A stretch of DNA of 64,000 bases, taken from assembly GCA_040905365.1 (NCBI GenBank), contig JBBDRQ010000047.1, positions 55,017 to 119,016 of the forward strand. Direction: 5' to 3'. The notes beneath the pieces are model-generated. The model had not been told where the DNA came from. It ran no database searches and worked only from the letters and a program-made list of their open reading frames with translations. Positions 44,657 to 53,797 of this stretch are shown here, in pieces (the stretch's first letter is position 1; each line of letters opens with the position of its first letter). The translations under genes were made by a program, and so were the position numbers. Source of the DNA: JAHWKV01 sp040905365 (GTDB lineage: Bacteria; Actinomycetota; CADDZG01; JAHWKV01).

Positions 44657-47600
44657 GTGAGAGTCTGGGACAGCGTTGGGCCCGACGACTACCAGGAGCT
44701 GCGCGTGGCGGTCGTGATGAACGGAGGGGTCAGTCTTGCGATCTGGATAGGAGGCGTCGGGCGGGAGCTCAACCGGCTGACCGAAGCCCGGCCCGCAGAC
44801 GGGACCTGTTACGCACAATTGCTGGAGCTGATCAAGTCCCGGGCTCGCATCGACGTGCTGGCCGGCACCAGCGCAGGAGGGATCAACGCCGGCTTCCTGG
44901 CCCTGGCGGCCGTCTACGGGGCGGACCTCAAGTCGGTAGGCAGACTATGGGCGGACGCAGGTTCGTTGATGGAGCTGATGAGAGGTCCGCTCGACAGCGA
45001 CACGCCGTCGCTGCTCAAGGGCGACTCCTACTTCCTGCCCAAGCTGCAGGAAGCCTTCGCCGAGGTCATCCGTGGCAAGAGCCAGGTACGGGATACTGCC
45101 CACACCCCCATCGACCTGACCATCACCACATCGCTGATGGACGGCTGGGTTCGCAACTTCGTTGACGACTTCGGCACCAACCTCCAGCAGGCGGAGCACC
45201 GGGGAAGGTTCCACTTCGTCCGAGGTGCGCAAGCCGGCCACGATCCGTTTGCAGCCGCAGAAATCGTTGACCACCTGGCCCTGGCGGCCCGGTCCACCGC
45301 CTCCTTCCCGCTGGCGTTCGAGGCCAGCTTTGTCCCGGTTGCCCCGGGTGAGGCACCTGCGGACCGGGACAGCTTCCCCGATCACCTGGTCAACTTCGAT
45401 CGAAGCCGCTTCGTCCTGGACGGGGGCGTATTGATGAACATGCCGATGGAACCCGCCTTGAGGGCGATCTTCAACCAGCCGGCCGGAAACGAGGTCCGCC
45501 GGGTGCTCACCTACATCAATCCGGATCCCGCCGCCCTTTCCGAAGCCGAAGCCGCCCGGTTCCGCGATCCTCCGCCGGTAACCGAGGTGCTCGGGGCGGC
45601 TCTCATCAAGCTTCCGGCAGCCCAGGCCATCTCCCGGGAGCTTCAGGACCTGGAGCAGAACAACGCCCAAGCCCGCATCCGCAAAGCTCTGCGGCCGGAG
45701 CTGTTGCAAGCCGTCGGGAAGAACCACGCCGAGCTGGCCAAAGCGCTGTTCCCCATCTACATAAAGACCCGAATCCTCCACGCGGCGCGCAACATAGCCG
45801 CCGAGGTGCTCGCCGGGCGCCGGCCGTCCGGCGATGCTCCGGCGTCCGGACCGGACACCGGATCCGGCCGAAGCCGGGGCATACCGGAGTGGACAAAGGA
45901 CGAGATAGCCGGGGTCTTCAGGCTCGAGAAGCCCTCTGAAGGCCGGACAGCGAACGGGGTGTCGCCGGCTGAGATACCGCTGCCGTTCGTACCGAGCTCG
46001 CACGAGGCTCTGGACTTCAGCAGCCGGCCGCGGTGGGAGTGGGGGCTGGCGCCGGTGGAGCGGCTGGGAGTCGTCGCCCTGGACATTTTGAAAAGGGCTC
46101 TGTACGTCGCACCATTTATGGGTACGGATACCACCGCATCCAATATGTCCCCGTCGCAGCTGCGCAGGAATCTGCGGGAGGGTCGCGAGCTCATCCACGG
46201 TTATTTGGTGGACATCCGTGCCATGCGGAGCGAGGACATCGCCTTTTGGCGCGGCCGGGCACAGTTGCCGGACCCGCCCTCGGCCGACCCGGTGGAACGG
46301 CGCTCAGTCCTGAAGGACTGGGCGGCCGGGGCGGTCCGGGAGCTCGAGGCCTACCTAGAGCACCCCGGCGACGGCCGAACGTATACATACAGCCGTCTGG
46401 AGACAACGGTGCGGGGCATTGTCGAGGTACTGCTCGACCGGACCCCGGAGCTGGAACAGGCCGCCCGCCAAAGCCAGCGCCTCGATAATCCGCTGGTCTC
46501 AAAGGAAGCGGCCGATCTACAGGGCATGACCGAAAGCCTGTTGGGAACGGGACCGAACTCGCCAACCCTGAGTTGGGAGCAGGTGGTCTCCAGGATGCTG
46601 TCGGTCGAGGTCGGCTACATGGCTATGACCTCGGGAGGCGGTCCGCAAGATCAAGACGTCGAACTCATGCAGATAAGCGCCAACCTCCAGCACGGATTCG
46701 GGGGCCCGGGCGCCGCCGCAAAGAAGCTGGCCGGCGTCCAGATGGCCCACTTCGGAGCTTTTTACAAGAAGAGTTGGCGGGTGAACGACTGGATCTGGGG
46801 CCGCATGGACGGTGCCCTAAGGCTGGTGGAAGCCGCCCTGGCACCGCCGCGGTTGATGCAGCTGGCTCTGCGCCTCGAGCCACCCGCAGGGCGTGACACC
46901 GGCTCCGCGGAGCCCCTGAAGCCGCATCAAACGGGCATCATGCCTCTCCTGCGTGAACTAGCGGTCGGCGACAACGACTCCGACGGCTACCTCGGGCGCG
47001 AGTTCGACAAGGCCGAGGAGGGGATCAGGACCGAGTTGCGATTCCTCAACGACGCAGCGTTTCCGGTTCCCGCAAGCCTGCCCTTCACCGCCGGGGTGAT
47101 CGCTCGGCGTATCTATCTGGAAATTATCCAAGAAGAGCTCGGCGAGCTCGCCTCCGCGGTCGAGGTCGACCTGAGCAACGGCGCCGACCGAGCCAGCAAC
47201 GGAGCAGCCTTCGCCAAGACATTTGACCGGGAGGCAGGTGGTTCCCCGGGATTGACGCCCCAAAAGCAGCTCGATCTGTTCGCAAACGCCGGCATCGGTC
47301 AGGAGACCATCCTCCAAGAGAAGGGGACGGACCTGTTTGCCGCCACGGCCAGCCGCACGGCAGCGGTCATGACTGCGGTTGCCAACGCTCCCAAGATACC
47401 GGCGGTACGTACGATTTTAAGGCCGGTCAGAGGCCTAACGCTGTTGCTGTACTCCCTGGTATACGGCTCGGTGGTCGGGTCGAGATTTGGAGCCTGGGCG
47501 GTTAACGCGGTGCTGGCAACCGGCGGAGCCTTGCTGGCCGTAGCCCTGCTCAACGACTCTGTCCACGGACTGGTCAAGGTCGTCGCCTCGGCGATTGTCA

Positions 47601-47854
47601 TTGCCGGCCTGGCCCTGGCCGCCTTACGCAGCGGGATGCTGGCACTGACGGTGATACTCGGACTGCCTATCGCCGGGTTGGCGGGCTATGCGCTGTACAG
47701 GGGGGAAATGGGCCACTACTGGGCAGTGCTCGTCGAAAACCAACTACAGATCTTGACCGTAGCCGGTCTGGTGATCGCCTTGGGCGCTCTGGGCTTCGTG
47801 CGCAACCCGCGGTGGCTCCAGCGGTCGGCCGCCCGCCTCCGGCGCCGGCCGTAA
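44657..47854 (+). CDS. Large patatin-related membrane protein
   Basis: A 1065-residue protein. An N-terminal patatin lipase domain has an oxyanion loop NGGVSLAIWIGGVG, nucleophile S72 in AGTSAGGIN, and the catalytic aspartate in FVLDGGVLMNMP (about 255). The long middle region is helical and has no recognised domain. The C-terminus (about 905-1050) has four to five transmembrane helices (LTLLLYSLVYGSVVGS, AVNAVLATGGALLAVALL, VVASAIVIAGLALAAL and others). The length and layout match the TIGR03607-type patatin-related family. It is probably an acyl hydrolase tethered to the membrane. The GTG at 44657 has AGAAGGGGG about 7 nt upstream. It is divergent from glgE. Confidence 0.85.
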   Translation: MRVWDSVGPDDYQELRVAVVMNGGVSLAIWIGGVGRELNRLTEARPADGTCYAQLLELIKSRARIDVLAGTSAGGINAGFLALAAVYGADLKSVGRLWADAGSLMELMRGPLDSDTPSLLKGDSYFLPKLQEAFAEVIRGKSQVRDTAHTPIDLTITTSLMDGWVRNFVDDFGTNLQQAEHRGRFHFVRGAQAGHDPFAAAEIVDHLALAARSTASFPLAFEASFVPVAPGEAPADRDSFPDHLVNFDRSRFVLDGGVLMNMPMEPALRAIFNQPAGNEVRRVLTYINPDPAALSEAEAARFRDPPPVTEVLGAALIKLPAAQAISRELQDLEQNNAQARIRKALRPELLQAVGKNHAELAKALFPIYIKTRILHAARNIAAEVLAGRRPSGDAPASGPDTGSGRSRGIPEWTKDEIAGVFRLEKPSEGRTANGVSPAEIPLPFVPSSHEALDFSSRPRWEWGLAPVERLGVVALDILKRALYVAPFMGTDTTASNMSPSQLRRNLREGRELIHGYLVDIRAMRSEDIAFWRGRAQLPDPPSADPVERRSVLKDWAAGAVRELEAYLEHPGDGRTYTYSRLETTVRGIVEVLLDRTPELEQAARQSQRLDNPLVSKEAADLQGMTESLLGTGPNSPTLSWEQVVSRMLSVEVGYMAMTSGGGPQDQDVELMQISANLQHGFGGPGAAAKKLAGVQMAHFGAFYKKSWRVNDWIWGRMDGALRLVEAALAPPRLMQLALRLEPPAGRDTGSAEPLKPHQTGIMPLLRELAVGDNDSDGYLGREFDKAEEGIRTELRFLNDAAFPVPASLPFTAGVIARRIYLEIIQEELGELASAVEVDLSNGADRASNGAAFAKTFDREAGGSPGLTPQKQLDLFANAGIGQETILQEKGTDLFAATASRTAAVMTAVANAPKIPAVRTILRPVRGLTLLLYSLVYGSVVGSRFGAWAVNAVLATGGALLAVALLNDSVHGLVKVVASAIVIAGLALAALRSGMLALTVILGLPIAGLAGYALYRGEMGHYWAVLVENQLQILTVAGLVIALGALGFVRNPRWLQRSAARLRRRP

Positions 47855-47859
47855 CAACA

Positions 47860-47895
47860 AAAGCGCCCCCGGGCAAACCCCGGGGGGCGCTTTTT
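47860..47895. terminator. Strong bidirectional intrinsic terminator
   Basis: AAAGCGCCCCC (47860-47870) pairs with GGGGGCGCTTT, followed by TTTTT to 47895; the A run on the other side gives a T tract on the minus strand. It separates the patatin gene from the convergent lipoprotein gene. Confidence 0.85.
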
Positions 47896-47918
47896 GTGAT
47901 GCTACGAGCTACCTGTGC

Positions 47919-49116
47919 TTAGAAGCTCTCGGGGAACTTCTGCACAGTGGCCTCGGCGATCGCGTTGGCCAAGTTGTTCATGTGAGCAGCCGCCTCCCTC
48001 AGCGAGGTGGCAGCCTCGGTGGCGCGACCCCCGCCCTGAGCGTCGATGACGGCCTTGAACGTGGTGATGTGAGTCTCCACGCCCGCGGTTACCGCATCGA
48101 CCGGCAGGTTCTCGTTGACCGAGTTCATGGTCTCGCCGAAGGTCGCGGCGTAGGCCAGGGCGTCGTCAACTGCGGCCTGCTGGGCCGCTTCGTCACCCGC
48201 GGCTACCGCCTGGGTGTAGCGCACGAAGGCCGGGATGTGGTCGTCGGAGCGCCACAGGCCGTCGAAGGCGTTGCCGACTTCCTCGCCGTACACGCTGCCA
48301 ACTGCCGCGCTCAGGTCCGCGGTGTTGCTGTTGCTCGGGCCGTTAAGCGCTGCGGCCGCAGCCTCGAACTGCTCCGTGCGGCCGCCCAGGGCTCCGCCGG
48401 TAGCGCTGGCCGCCAGGTAGACGTGCTCCTGCAGCAGCGAGGTAAGTCCCGCCCGCAGGTCCGACGCCGGGGAATCGGCCTCGGAGTCGAAGTCATCGGG
48501 GAACTTGGCCACCGTGGCGCCGGCGATCGTAGCCGCCAGACCGTCCATGTGGTGGTAAGCCTCCCGAAGACCCTGATAGACGGCCTCCTGGTCGCCTGCA
48601 GCCTGCGCATCGATGACGGCTTTGAGCGTGGTGATGTGCGTCTCCACACCCTCGGTTACCGCATCGGCCGGCAGGTTGTCGTTGACCGAGTTCATGGTCT
48701 CGCCGAAGGTCGCGGCGTAGGCCAGGGCGTCGTNNNNNNNNNNNNNNNNNNNNNNNNNNNNNNNNNNNNNNNNNNNNNNNNNNNNNNNNNNNNNNNNNNN
48801 NNNNNNNNNNNNNNNNNNNNNNNNNNNNNNNNNCGGTGTTGCTGTTGCTCGGGCCGTTAAGCGCTGCGGCCGCAGCCTCGAACTGCTCGGTGTCGCCCCG
48901 CAGCGCGGCACCGGTGGCCAGAGCCGACAGGTAGACGTGCTCGGTGAGCAGCTGGGTCAGGCCCGCCCGCAGATCCGCCGCCGGCGTCGCCGAGGTCGGC
49001 GCGCCGTCTTCGGTGGCGCCAGTGTCCCCGCCGTTGCCGTTATCGGTCGCGCAGGCGGTTCCCAGCAGGGTCATCGCCATCAGCAACGCCAGGATGCTGA
49101 GCAATTTCTTCCTCAT
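47919..49116 (-). CDS. Lipoprotein with two tandem ~155-residue domains, interrupted by an assembly gap
   Basis: Signal peptide with lipobox LLGTAC (C22), a short acidic linker, then two near-identical helical domains. Each reads DLRAGLT-LL-EHVYL, then EQFEAAAAALNGPSNSNT, DALAYAATFGETMNSVN, NLP-DAVT-GVETHITT and AVIDAQ, ending in KFP-(D/E)-x-F. The complete C-terminal copy also has GSVYGEEVGNAFDGLWRSDD and FVRYTQAVAAGD. The N-terminal copy is cut by 100 N. I do not recognise a functional name. AAGGAGG lies just before the ATG. The present length (1198 nt) is not a multiple of three, whereas replacing the gap with the 153 nt of the other copy gives 1251 nt, in frame. Confidence 0.85.
48734..48833. 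other. Assembly gap of 100 N
   Basis: Exactly 100 undetermined bases, the usual placeholder length, inside the first tandem domain of the lipoprotein gene. By alignment with the second domain the missing segment corresponds to 48167-48319, 153 nt. Confidence 0.95.
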
Positions 49117-49181
49117 GACTTACCTCCTTCGTTGGTCTTGAATCGATCGGTGTCGATCCACGTGAAAAGACTTGTGGATGG

Positions 49182-49640
49182 TTAGTTGGCCGCTACCCTC
49201 ACCTCCCCCGTCATGGTGGCCGGGTGAATTGCGCAGTAGTACGCATAGGTCCCCGGCTCGTCGAAGGTGAACTCAAAGGTGTCGCCTGCCGCCACGTTGC
49301 CGGAGTCGAATCTGTCGTCGGGAGTGGCGGTCACGCCGCCGCTTCCCTGCTCGACCTGTCCGGAGGTCACGGTGTGGGCGCTGGCGGCTTCTTCGTTGGT
49401 CCAGGTGACGGTGTCGCCTGCCGAAACCTCGATCACCTCGGGCTTGAAGCTGATCAGCTCCATCACCACGGTGTTTTCGGCCCCTGCAGAGTCGGCAGAG
49501 TCGGCAGAGTCGACGGCGCCGTCAGAGCCGTCAGAGTCGTCGTCGCCGGTAGATCCGCCGCACGCAGCCAGCAGCAGCAAGCTGGCCAGCAGGGCGGCAA
49601 AACCCACCTTTGCACTCAATACGCGTCGTACTTGCTTCAT
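49182..49640 (-). CDS. Blue-copper (plastocyanin-like) lipoprotein
   Basis: A 152-residue lipoprotein: lipobox LLLAAC (C27), an acidic spacer with the DSADSADSAG repeat, then a cupredoxin domain from about 56. Type-1 copper ligands are H89 (SAHTV), C136 (YYCAIH), H139 and M143. It probably carries electrons on the outer face of the membrane. GGGAGA lies just before ATG 49640, rejecting a longer frame. It sits 65 bp upstream of the tandem-domain lipoprotein on the same strand and may be co-expressed. A second cupredoxin gene lies at 13977. Confidence 0.9.
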   Translation of the reverse strand: MKQVRRVLSAKVGFAALLASLLLLAACGGSTGDDDSDGSDGAVDSADSADSAGAENTVVMELISFKPEVIEVSAGDTVTWTNEEAASAHTVTSGQVEQGSGGVTATPDDRFDSGNVAAGDTFEFTFDEPGTYAYYCAIHPATMTGEVRVAAN

Positions 49641-49754
49641 GAAATCTCCCTTCGGTGAGGTGTTGACAGGTATACGCAGCGGGGCCGGGCTGCGGATTGG
49701 CGCGAACTGGCCATCTCCCCCTACGCGTCGATTGCGCCGACGGTCGGCAGGGCA

Positions 49755-49760
49755 TACCAT
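49755..49760 (+). promoter_or_regulatory. Leaderless-type -10 for glycogen phosphorylase
   Basis: TACCAT, 6 nt before GTG at 49767, without a Shine-Dalgarno. Confidence 0.4.
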
Positions 49761-49766
49761 TCCTGC

Positions 49767-52298
49767 GTGATCCCCAAGGCGTTGCGAAGCTTCACCGTTC
49801 GGGCCCGCCTTCCGGAAGCCCTTGCCCCCTTGGGCGAGATAGCCATGAACCTGCGCTGGTCCTGGGAACCGCGATCCCGAGATCTGTTCCGCTGGGTAGA
49901 CCCAGAGGCTTGGAAGGCGTCCGGCGGCGACCCCTTGCGGTTGCTGGGGGCCGTGAGCCCGGAGCGGTTCGAGGCCCTCACTACCGAGCGCGGTTTCATG
50001 AAGTTCATGGCCGACGTCCATGCGGACCTGCAGTCCTACATGAGCTCGGATCGCTGGTTCCAGCACCGCCAAAGCCCCCTGCGCTCGGTCGCTTACTTCT
50101 CCCCCGAGTTCGGCCTGACCGAAGCGTTGCCCCAGTACTCAGGAGGTCTCGGCGTCCTCGCCGGCGACCACCTCAAGGCGGCCAGCGGCCTGGGCATACC
50201 GCTGACCGGCGTCGGCTTGTTCTACCGGGAGGGCTACTTCCTTCAGCAGCTAAATGCCGACGGGCAGCAGCAAGAGCACTACACGGAGCTCGACCCCCAC
50301 GCCATGGCTTTGACCGAGGTCGACGCTGAGGTAGAGATCGATTTGGCCGGCGAGCCGGTACGCGCACAGATCTGGCGCGCCGAGGTGGGCCGGGTGCGTC
50401 TGTACCTGCTGTGCTCCGACGTGGACGGCAACTCTCCACAGGCCCGGATGATCACCGACCGCCTCTACGGCGGCGACCAGCAGCACCGCATGACCCAGGA
50501 GATCTTGCTGGGCGTCGGCGGCGTGCGGGCTTTGCAGGCGGCGGGCGAAGATCCCCAGATAATGCACATGAACGAGGGTCACGCCGGCTTTTTGAGCCTT
50601 GAGCGCATCCGCCAATTCATCGTCAACGACGGGCTCACCTTCCCGGAAGCGATCGAAGCCAACCGGGCAAGCACGGCCTTTACAACCCACACGCCGGTGC
50701 CGGCCGGTATCGACAAGTTCTCCAGGGAACTCATGGAGTTGTACTTTTGGGGTTGGGCCGATGAGTGCGGCATCACTATGGACCAATTGATGGCGCTGGG
50801 ACAGCCACCGGACGCGCACCCCGCGGAACCCTTCAACATGGCGCTGATGTCGCTGCGCCTGGCCTCCAAGGCCAACTCGGTCTCCAAGCTCCACGGCCGG
50901 GTTAGCCGCAGCATGTTTCAAGGGCTTTGGCCCGACGTCCCGGTCGAGGAGGTGCCGATCGGCTCGGTCACCAACGGGGTCCACGCTCGCAGCTGGGTTG
51001 GGCCGAGCATGGGCAAGCTGTTCGACAAGTACATCATGCCGGACTGGGATGAAGCTCAAGCCGACCGCTGGAACAACATCCTTTCGGCACGCGACGACGA
51101 GGTCTGGCGGGTAAAGGAGCAGGCCCGCGGCCAGCTGGTGCTAAACGCCCGTCGGCTGCTCAAAGACTCTCTCATTGCCGCCGGTGCCCGGGGTGCGGAC
51201 GTTGACTGGGCGGATCGCGCACTGGATCCGCGGGTGCTGACCATCGGCTTTGCGCGGCGGTTTGCCGAGTACAAGCGGGCCAACCTGCTCTTCCAGTACC
51301 CCGAGAGGCTCAAGGCGCTGCTGCTCGACGAAGAGCGGCCGGTGCAAATAGTCATCGCCGGAAAAGCCCACCCCCGAGACGATATCGGCAAAGCAATCAT
51401 CCGGCAGATCGTACAGTTCGCCCAGGATCCATTGGTAAGGCATCGGGTGGTGTTCATTCCCAACTACGACATGCGCATCGCCCGCCGCCTGTATCAGGGC
51501 GCCGACGTTTGGCTCAACAACCCGCGCCGACCCCTGGAGGCGTGCGGCACCAGCGGCGAGAAAGCCGCGCTGAACGGGACCCTTAACGTCTCGATCAAAG
51601 ACGGCTGGTGGGACGAGATGTTCAACGGCGAAAACGGGTGGGCGATCGCTTCTGCGGAGACCTACGACGACCTCGCCAAGCGCGACGAACTGGAGGCGGC
51701 CAGCTTGTTCGACCTGCTGGAGCGGCATATAGTGCCTAAATTTTACGACCGTCCCGACGACGCCGTACCCGGCGACTGGATAGACATCGTGAAACTATCG
51801 CTGGCCTCGCTGGGACCCAACGTCACCGCGTCGCGCATGTTGCGCGACTACGTCGAGTACATGTACGAACCGCTGGCCGAGCGCGTAGAGGCGCTGGCCA
51901 AAAACAACTTCGAGATGGCCAGGTCCCTGGCGGCGTGGAAGCAAAGACTCCGGCTCGGCTGGCCGTTCGTCAAGATCCTCTCCGTAGACGACGCTCGGCA
52001 CGTGGCGGTCAGCCGCGGCGACCCCCGCACGGTCCAAGCGGTGATCGAACTGGGCGAGCTGACGCCGGACGATGTCTCGGTGCAGTTGCTGCACGGCCCG
52101 GTCGGCCAACAAGACGAACTGCATGACACCCGGATCACCCAAATGGCCGTCGCCGGGAACAACCAGGAGGGGTCCCACCGGTTCTCAGGCACTTTTGAGT
52201 GCAGTGTTGCGGGCCGGTACGGGTTTGCGCTGCGGGTCGTACCGGCCCACCCGAGCCTTACCTCCTACACCGAGACCGGCCTCATTCTTTGGGCGTAG
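49767..52298 (+). CDS. glgP: Alpha-glucan (glycogen) phosphorylase
   Basis: An 843-residue GT35 enzyme releasing glucose-1-phosphate from alpha-glucan, with pyridoxal phosphate. It belongs to the long actinobacterial/thermophile group (TIGR02094-like), with the N-terminal LGEIAMNLRWSWEPRSRDLF, then VAYFSPEFGLTEALPQYSGG-like (AYFSPEFGLTEALPQYSGGL), HMNEGHAGFLSLERIR, TTHTPVPAGIDKF and GSVTNGVHARSWVGP. The cofactor lysine lies in ACGTSGEKAALNG. It starts with a GTG at 49767. It can degrade the glucan made by the GlgE route encoded 5 kb upstream. Confidence 0.95.
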   Translation: MIPKALRSFTVRARLPEALAPLGEIAMNLRWSWEPRSRDLFRWVDPEAWKASGGDPLRLLGAVSPERFEALTTERGFMKFMADVHADLQSYMSSDRWFQHRQSPLRSVAYFSPEFGLTEALPQYSGGLGVLAGDHLKAASGLGIPLTGVGLFYREGYFLQQLNADGQQQEHYTELDPHAMALTEVDAEVEIDLAGEPVRAQIWRAEVGRVRLYLLCSDVDGNSPQARMITDRLYGGDQQHRMTQEILLGVGGVRALQAAGEDPQIMHMNEGHAGFLSLERIRQFIVNDGLTFPEAIEANRASTAFTTHTPVPAGIDKFSRELMELYFWGWADECGITMDQLMALGQPPDAHPAEPFNMALMSLRLASKANSVSKLHGRVSRSMFQGLWPDVPVEEVPIGSVTNGVHARSWVGPSMGKLFDKYIMPDWDEAQADRWNNILSARDDEVWRVKEQARGQLVLNARRLLKDSLIAAGARGADVDWADRALDPRVLTIGFARRFAEYKRANLLFQYPERLKALLLDEERPVQIVIAGKAHPRDDIGKAIIRQIVQFAQDPLVRHRVVFIPNYDMRIARRLYQGADVWLNNPRRPLEACGTSGEKAALNGTLNVSIKDGWWDEMFNGENGWAIASAETYDDLAKRDELEAASLFDLLERHIVPKFYDRPDDAVPGDWIDIVKLSLASLGPNVTASRMLRDYVEYMYEPLAERVEALAKNNFEMARSLAAWKQRLRLGWPFVKILSVDDARHVAVSRGDPRTVQAVIELGELTPDDVSVQLLHGPVGQQDELHDTRITQMAVAGNNQEGSHRFSGTFECSVAGRYGFALRVVPAHPSLTSYTETGLILWA

Positions 52299-52310
52299 CG
52301 CGCCGGGATA

Positions 52311-52724
52311 CTAGGTAAAAGGGTTTTCTACGCTTAGCGAGCGGAACCGGGCTCCGTCATCCAGGTCTTCGGTGAACAATCGATGGCAGCCTGCCGCGAT
52401 TGCTGCTTCCACGATCAAGGCGTCCCAATAGGAAAGCTGGTGTGCGCGGCTGGTGACGGCGGCGGCGCCTGCGAGGTCCGCGTCGACCGGCACCACCGGC
52501 AGCCTGCGTAGATGCGTGACCGCCGTCTCAGCCGATAAAAGATCGAGCGGTTCGGCGAGCTTGCGAGTAACAACCACGTAGAACTCGCCGATCACCTGGG
52601 CGCTGATCGCCAAGGGGCCCGGCGGCGAGCTCAGGATCTGCCGGGCGCAGTCCCGTTTGGCGGGGTTGGCGTTGTCGAACGCATAGACGAGGACGTTGGT
52701 GTCTAAAAAGGTCCTATCGAACAT
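52311..52724 (-). CDS. vapC: PIN-domain toxin of VapC family
   Basis: A 137-residue ribonuclease toxin. The acidic PIN residues are visible: D in TFLDTNVLVYAFD, E in QVIGEFYVV, D in QLSYWDALIVEAA, and D in LFTEDLDDGARF. The ATG at 52724 overlaps the end of the antitoxin gene by 11 nt. It presumably cleaves RNA when released from VapB. Confidence 0.93.
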   Translation of the reverse strand: MFDRTFLDTNVLVYAFDNANPAKRDCARQILSSPPGPLAISAQVIGEFYVVVTRKLAEPLDLLSAETAVTHLRRLPVVPVDADLAGAAAVTSRAHQLSYWDALIVEAAIAAGCHRLFTEDLDDGARFRSLSVENPFT

Positions 52725-52947
52725 GCAGCTCGTCGCGTGTCCACGTGCGGCCACCCGGACCGCTCGAGGCGAAATGCTGTTCGGAAAGCTGGACCAAAGC
52801 GGCGCCTGCCCGCGCGGTATCGTCGGTGCCGGCGAAGCTCTCGAGGTAATCCCTGACTAGCGCGTTCACCGAGGTACCCAGCTCAAGCGCTCTGCGCCGA
52901 GCTTGAAGCAGCACTTCGTCGGCAATAGTGACCGTTAGGTTGGCCAT
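52714..52947 (-). CDS. vapB: VapB-like ribbon-helix-helix antitoxin
   Basis: A 77-residue protein: an N-terminal beta strand and two helices (NLTVTIADEVLLQARRRALE, then TSVNALVRDYLESF) of the ribbon-helix-helix type, and a C-terminal part that would wrap the toxin. It precedes and overlaps vapC. A perfect inverted repeat just upstream of its start is its likely binding site. Confidence 0.9.
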   Translation of the reverse strand: MANLTVTIADEVLLQARRRALELGTSVNALVRDYLESFAGTDDTARAGAALVQLSEQHFASSGPGGRTWTRDELHVR

Positions 52948-52953
52948 GTATCA

Positions 52954-52978
52954 GTGTAGCACTTAATCTGTGCTACAC
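52954..52978. promoter_or_regulatory. VapB operator candidate
   Basis: GTGTAGCAC-N7-GTGCTACAC, a perfect 9-bp inverted repeat 6 nt upstream of the vapB start. Toxin-antitoxin complexes usually repress their own promoter at such sites. Confidence 0.7.
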
Positions 52979-53004
52979 GGGTTGGACGATGGTGGTTGGC
53001 ACCC

Positions 53005-53661
53005 TCAGGCGTGCCTCTTGCGCAGCTCGTACGCCAAGGACCATAGCGCCACGGTGGCGGCCAGGGCGCTCACGTGCAGCGCCGCACCCAACGGCACAAA
53101 ACGGGCCAGAGCCATGATCGCCAGCCCCCAGGCCACTACCCGGGTAAGGGCCGGGCTGAGCACCTCGCTGCGGATGATGCCTCCCGCAAAACCCACGGCG
53201 CCAATCAAAAACAGCACGGAGCTGCTCACCAGCGTGGGTATGAACCAGGGGTCCAAGGCGGCTTGAGCCGCGCCGGCCCCCTCCGCGCCTACGCCGGAGG
53301 CCTTCACCGCGGCCATCACGCCCACCTCCATGCCCGGAAGCACGGCGAACAAGACGCTGCCGATGGCGACGAACGGCAGGCCGATGGCGCTCCACCGGTT
53401 CTCCCCCGCCTCGGCGAGGATTCTGCGGATGACTACGAATGCGCTGAGCACCAAACCAGCGCCGACCGCCACCGCCAGATGCGACAAGCCCCAGCGGAAG
53501 GTGTCGGCCGCCATCGCCTCTCCAACCGCTGCGGAGTCCGGAAGCCGGGCAATGAACGGGTGGTACAAAACCGCACCAAACAAAACCACCGGAGCAATTG
53601 CCAAGATTGCCACCGAGCTGCCCGAGCTTTGCCGCCTTGGCTGCAAGTCCTGCTTGACCAT
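53005..53661 (-). CDS. Hypothetical polytopic membrane protein
   Basis: A 218-residue protein with about six transmembrane helices: SVAILAIAPVVLFGAVLYHP, LSHLAVAVGAGLVLSAFVVI, GLPFVAIGSVLFAVLPGM, FIPTLVSSSVLFLIGAVGFA, VVAWGLAIMALARFVPLG and a final LHVSALAATVALWSLAYEL. No family is recognised. AGGAGG lies 6 nt before ATG 53661, rejecting a longer frame. It lies downstream of the TPR-LuxR regulator gene, 136 bp away on the same strand, which may control it. Confidence 0.78.
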   Translation of the reverse strand: MVKQDLQPRRQSSGSSVAILAIAPVVLFGAVLYHPFIARLPDSAAVGEAMAADTFRWGLSHLAVAVGAGLVLSAFVVIRRILAEAGENRWSAIGLPFVAIGSVLFAVLPGMEVGVMAAVKASGVGAEGAGAAQAALDPWFIPTLVSSSVLFLIGAVGFAGGIIRSEVLSPALTRVVAWGLAIMALARFVPLGAALHVSALAATVALWSLAYELRKRHA

Positions 53662-53797
53662 CGCCGCCTCCTGTCGTCGAGTAACCAGACCTGTGACGAC
53701 GAAGCTACGCCCGGGGAAGCGGCGGGGCATCGGCCAAACCACCCAAAATCCAACAAACGCGAAATGGGTATTTCTACGCACGGCGCAAGGGGGCCGC

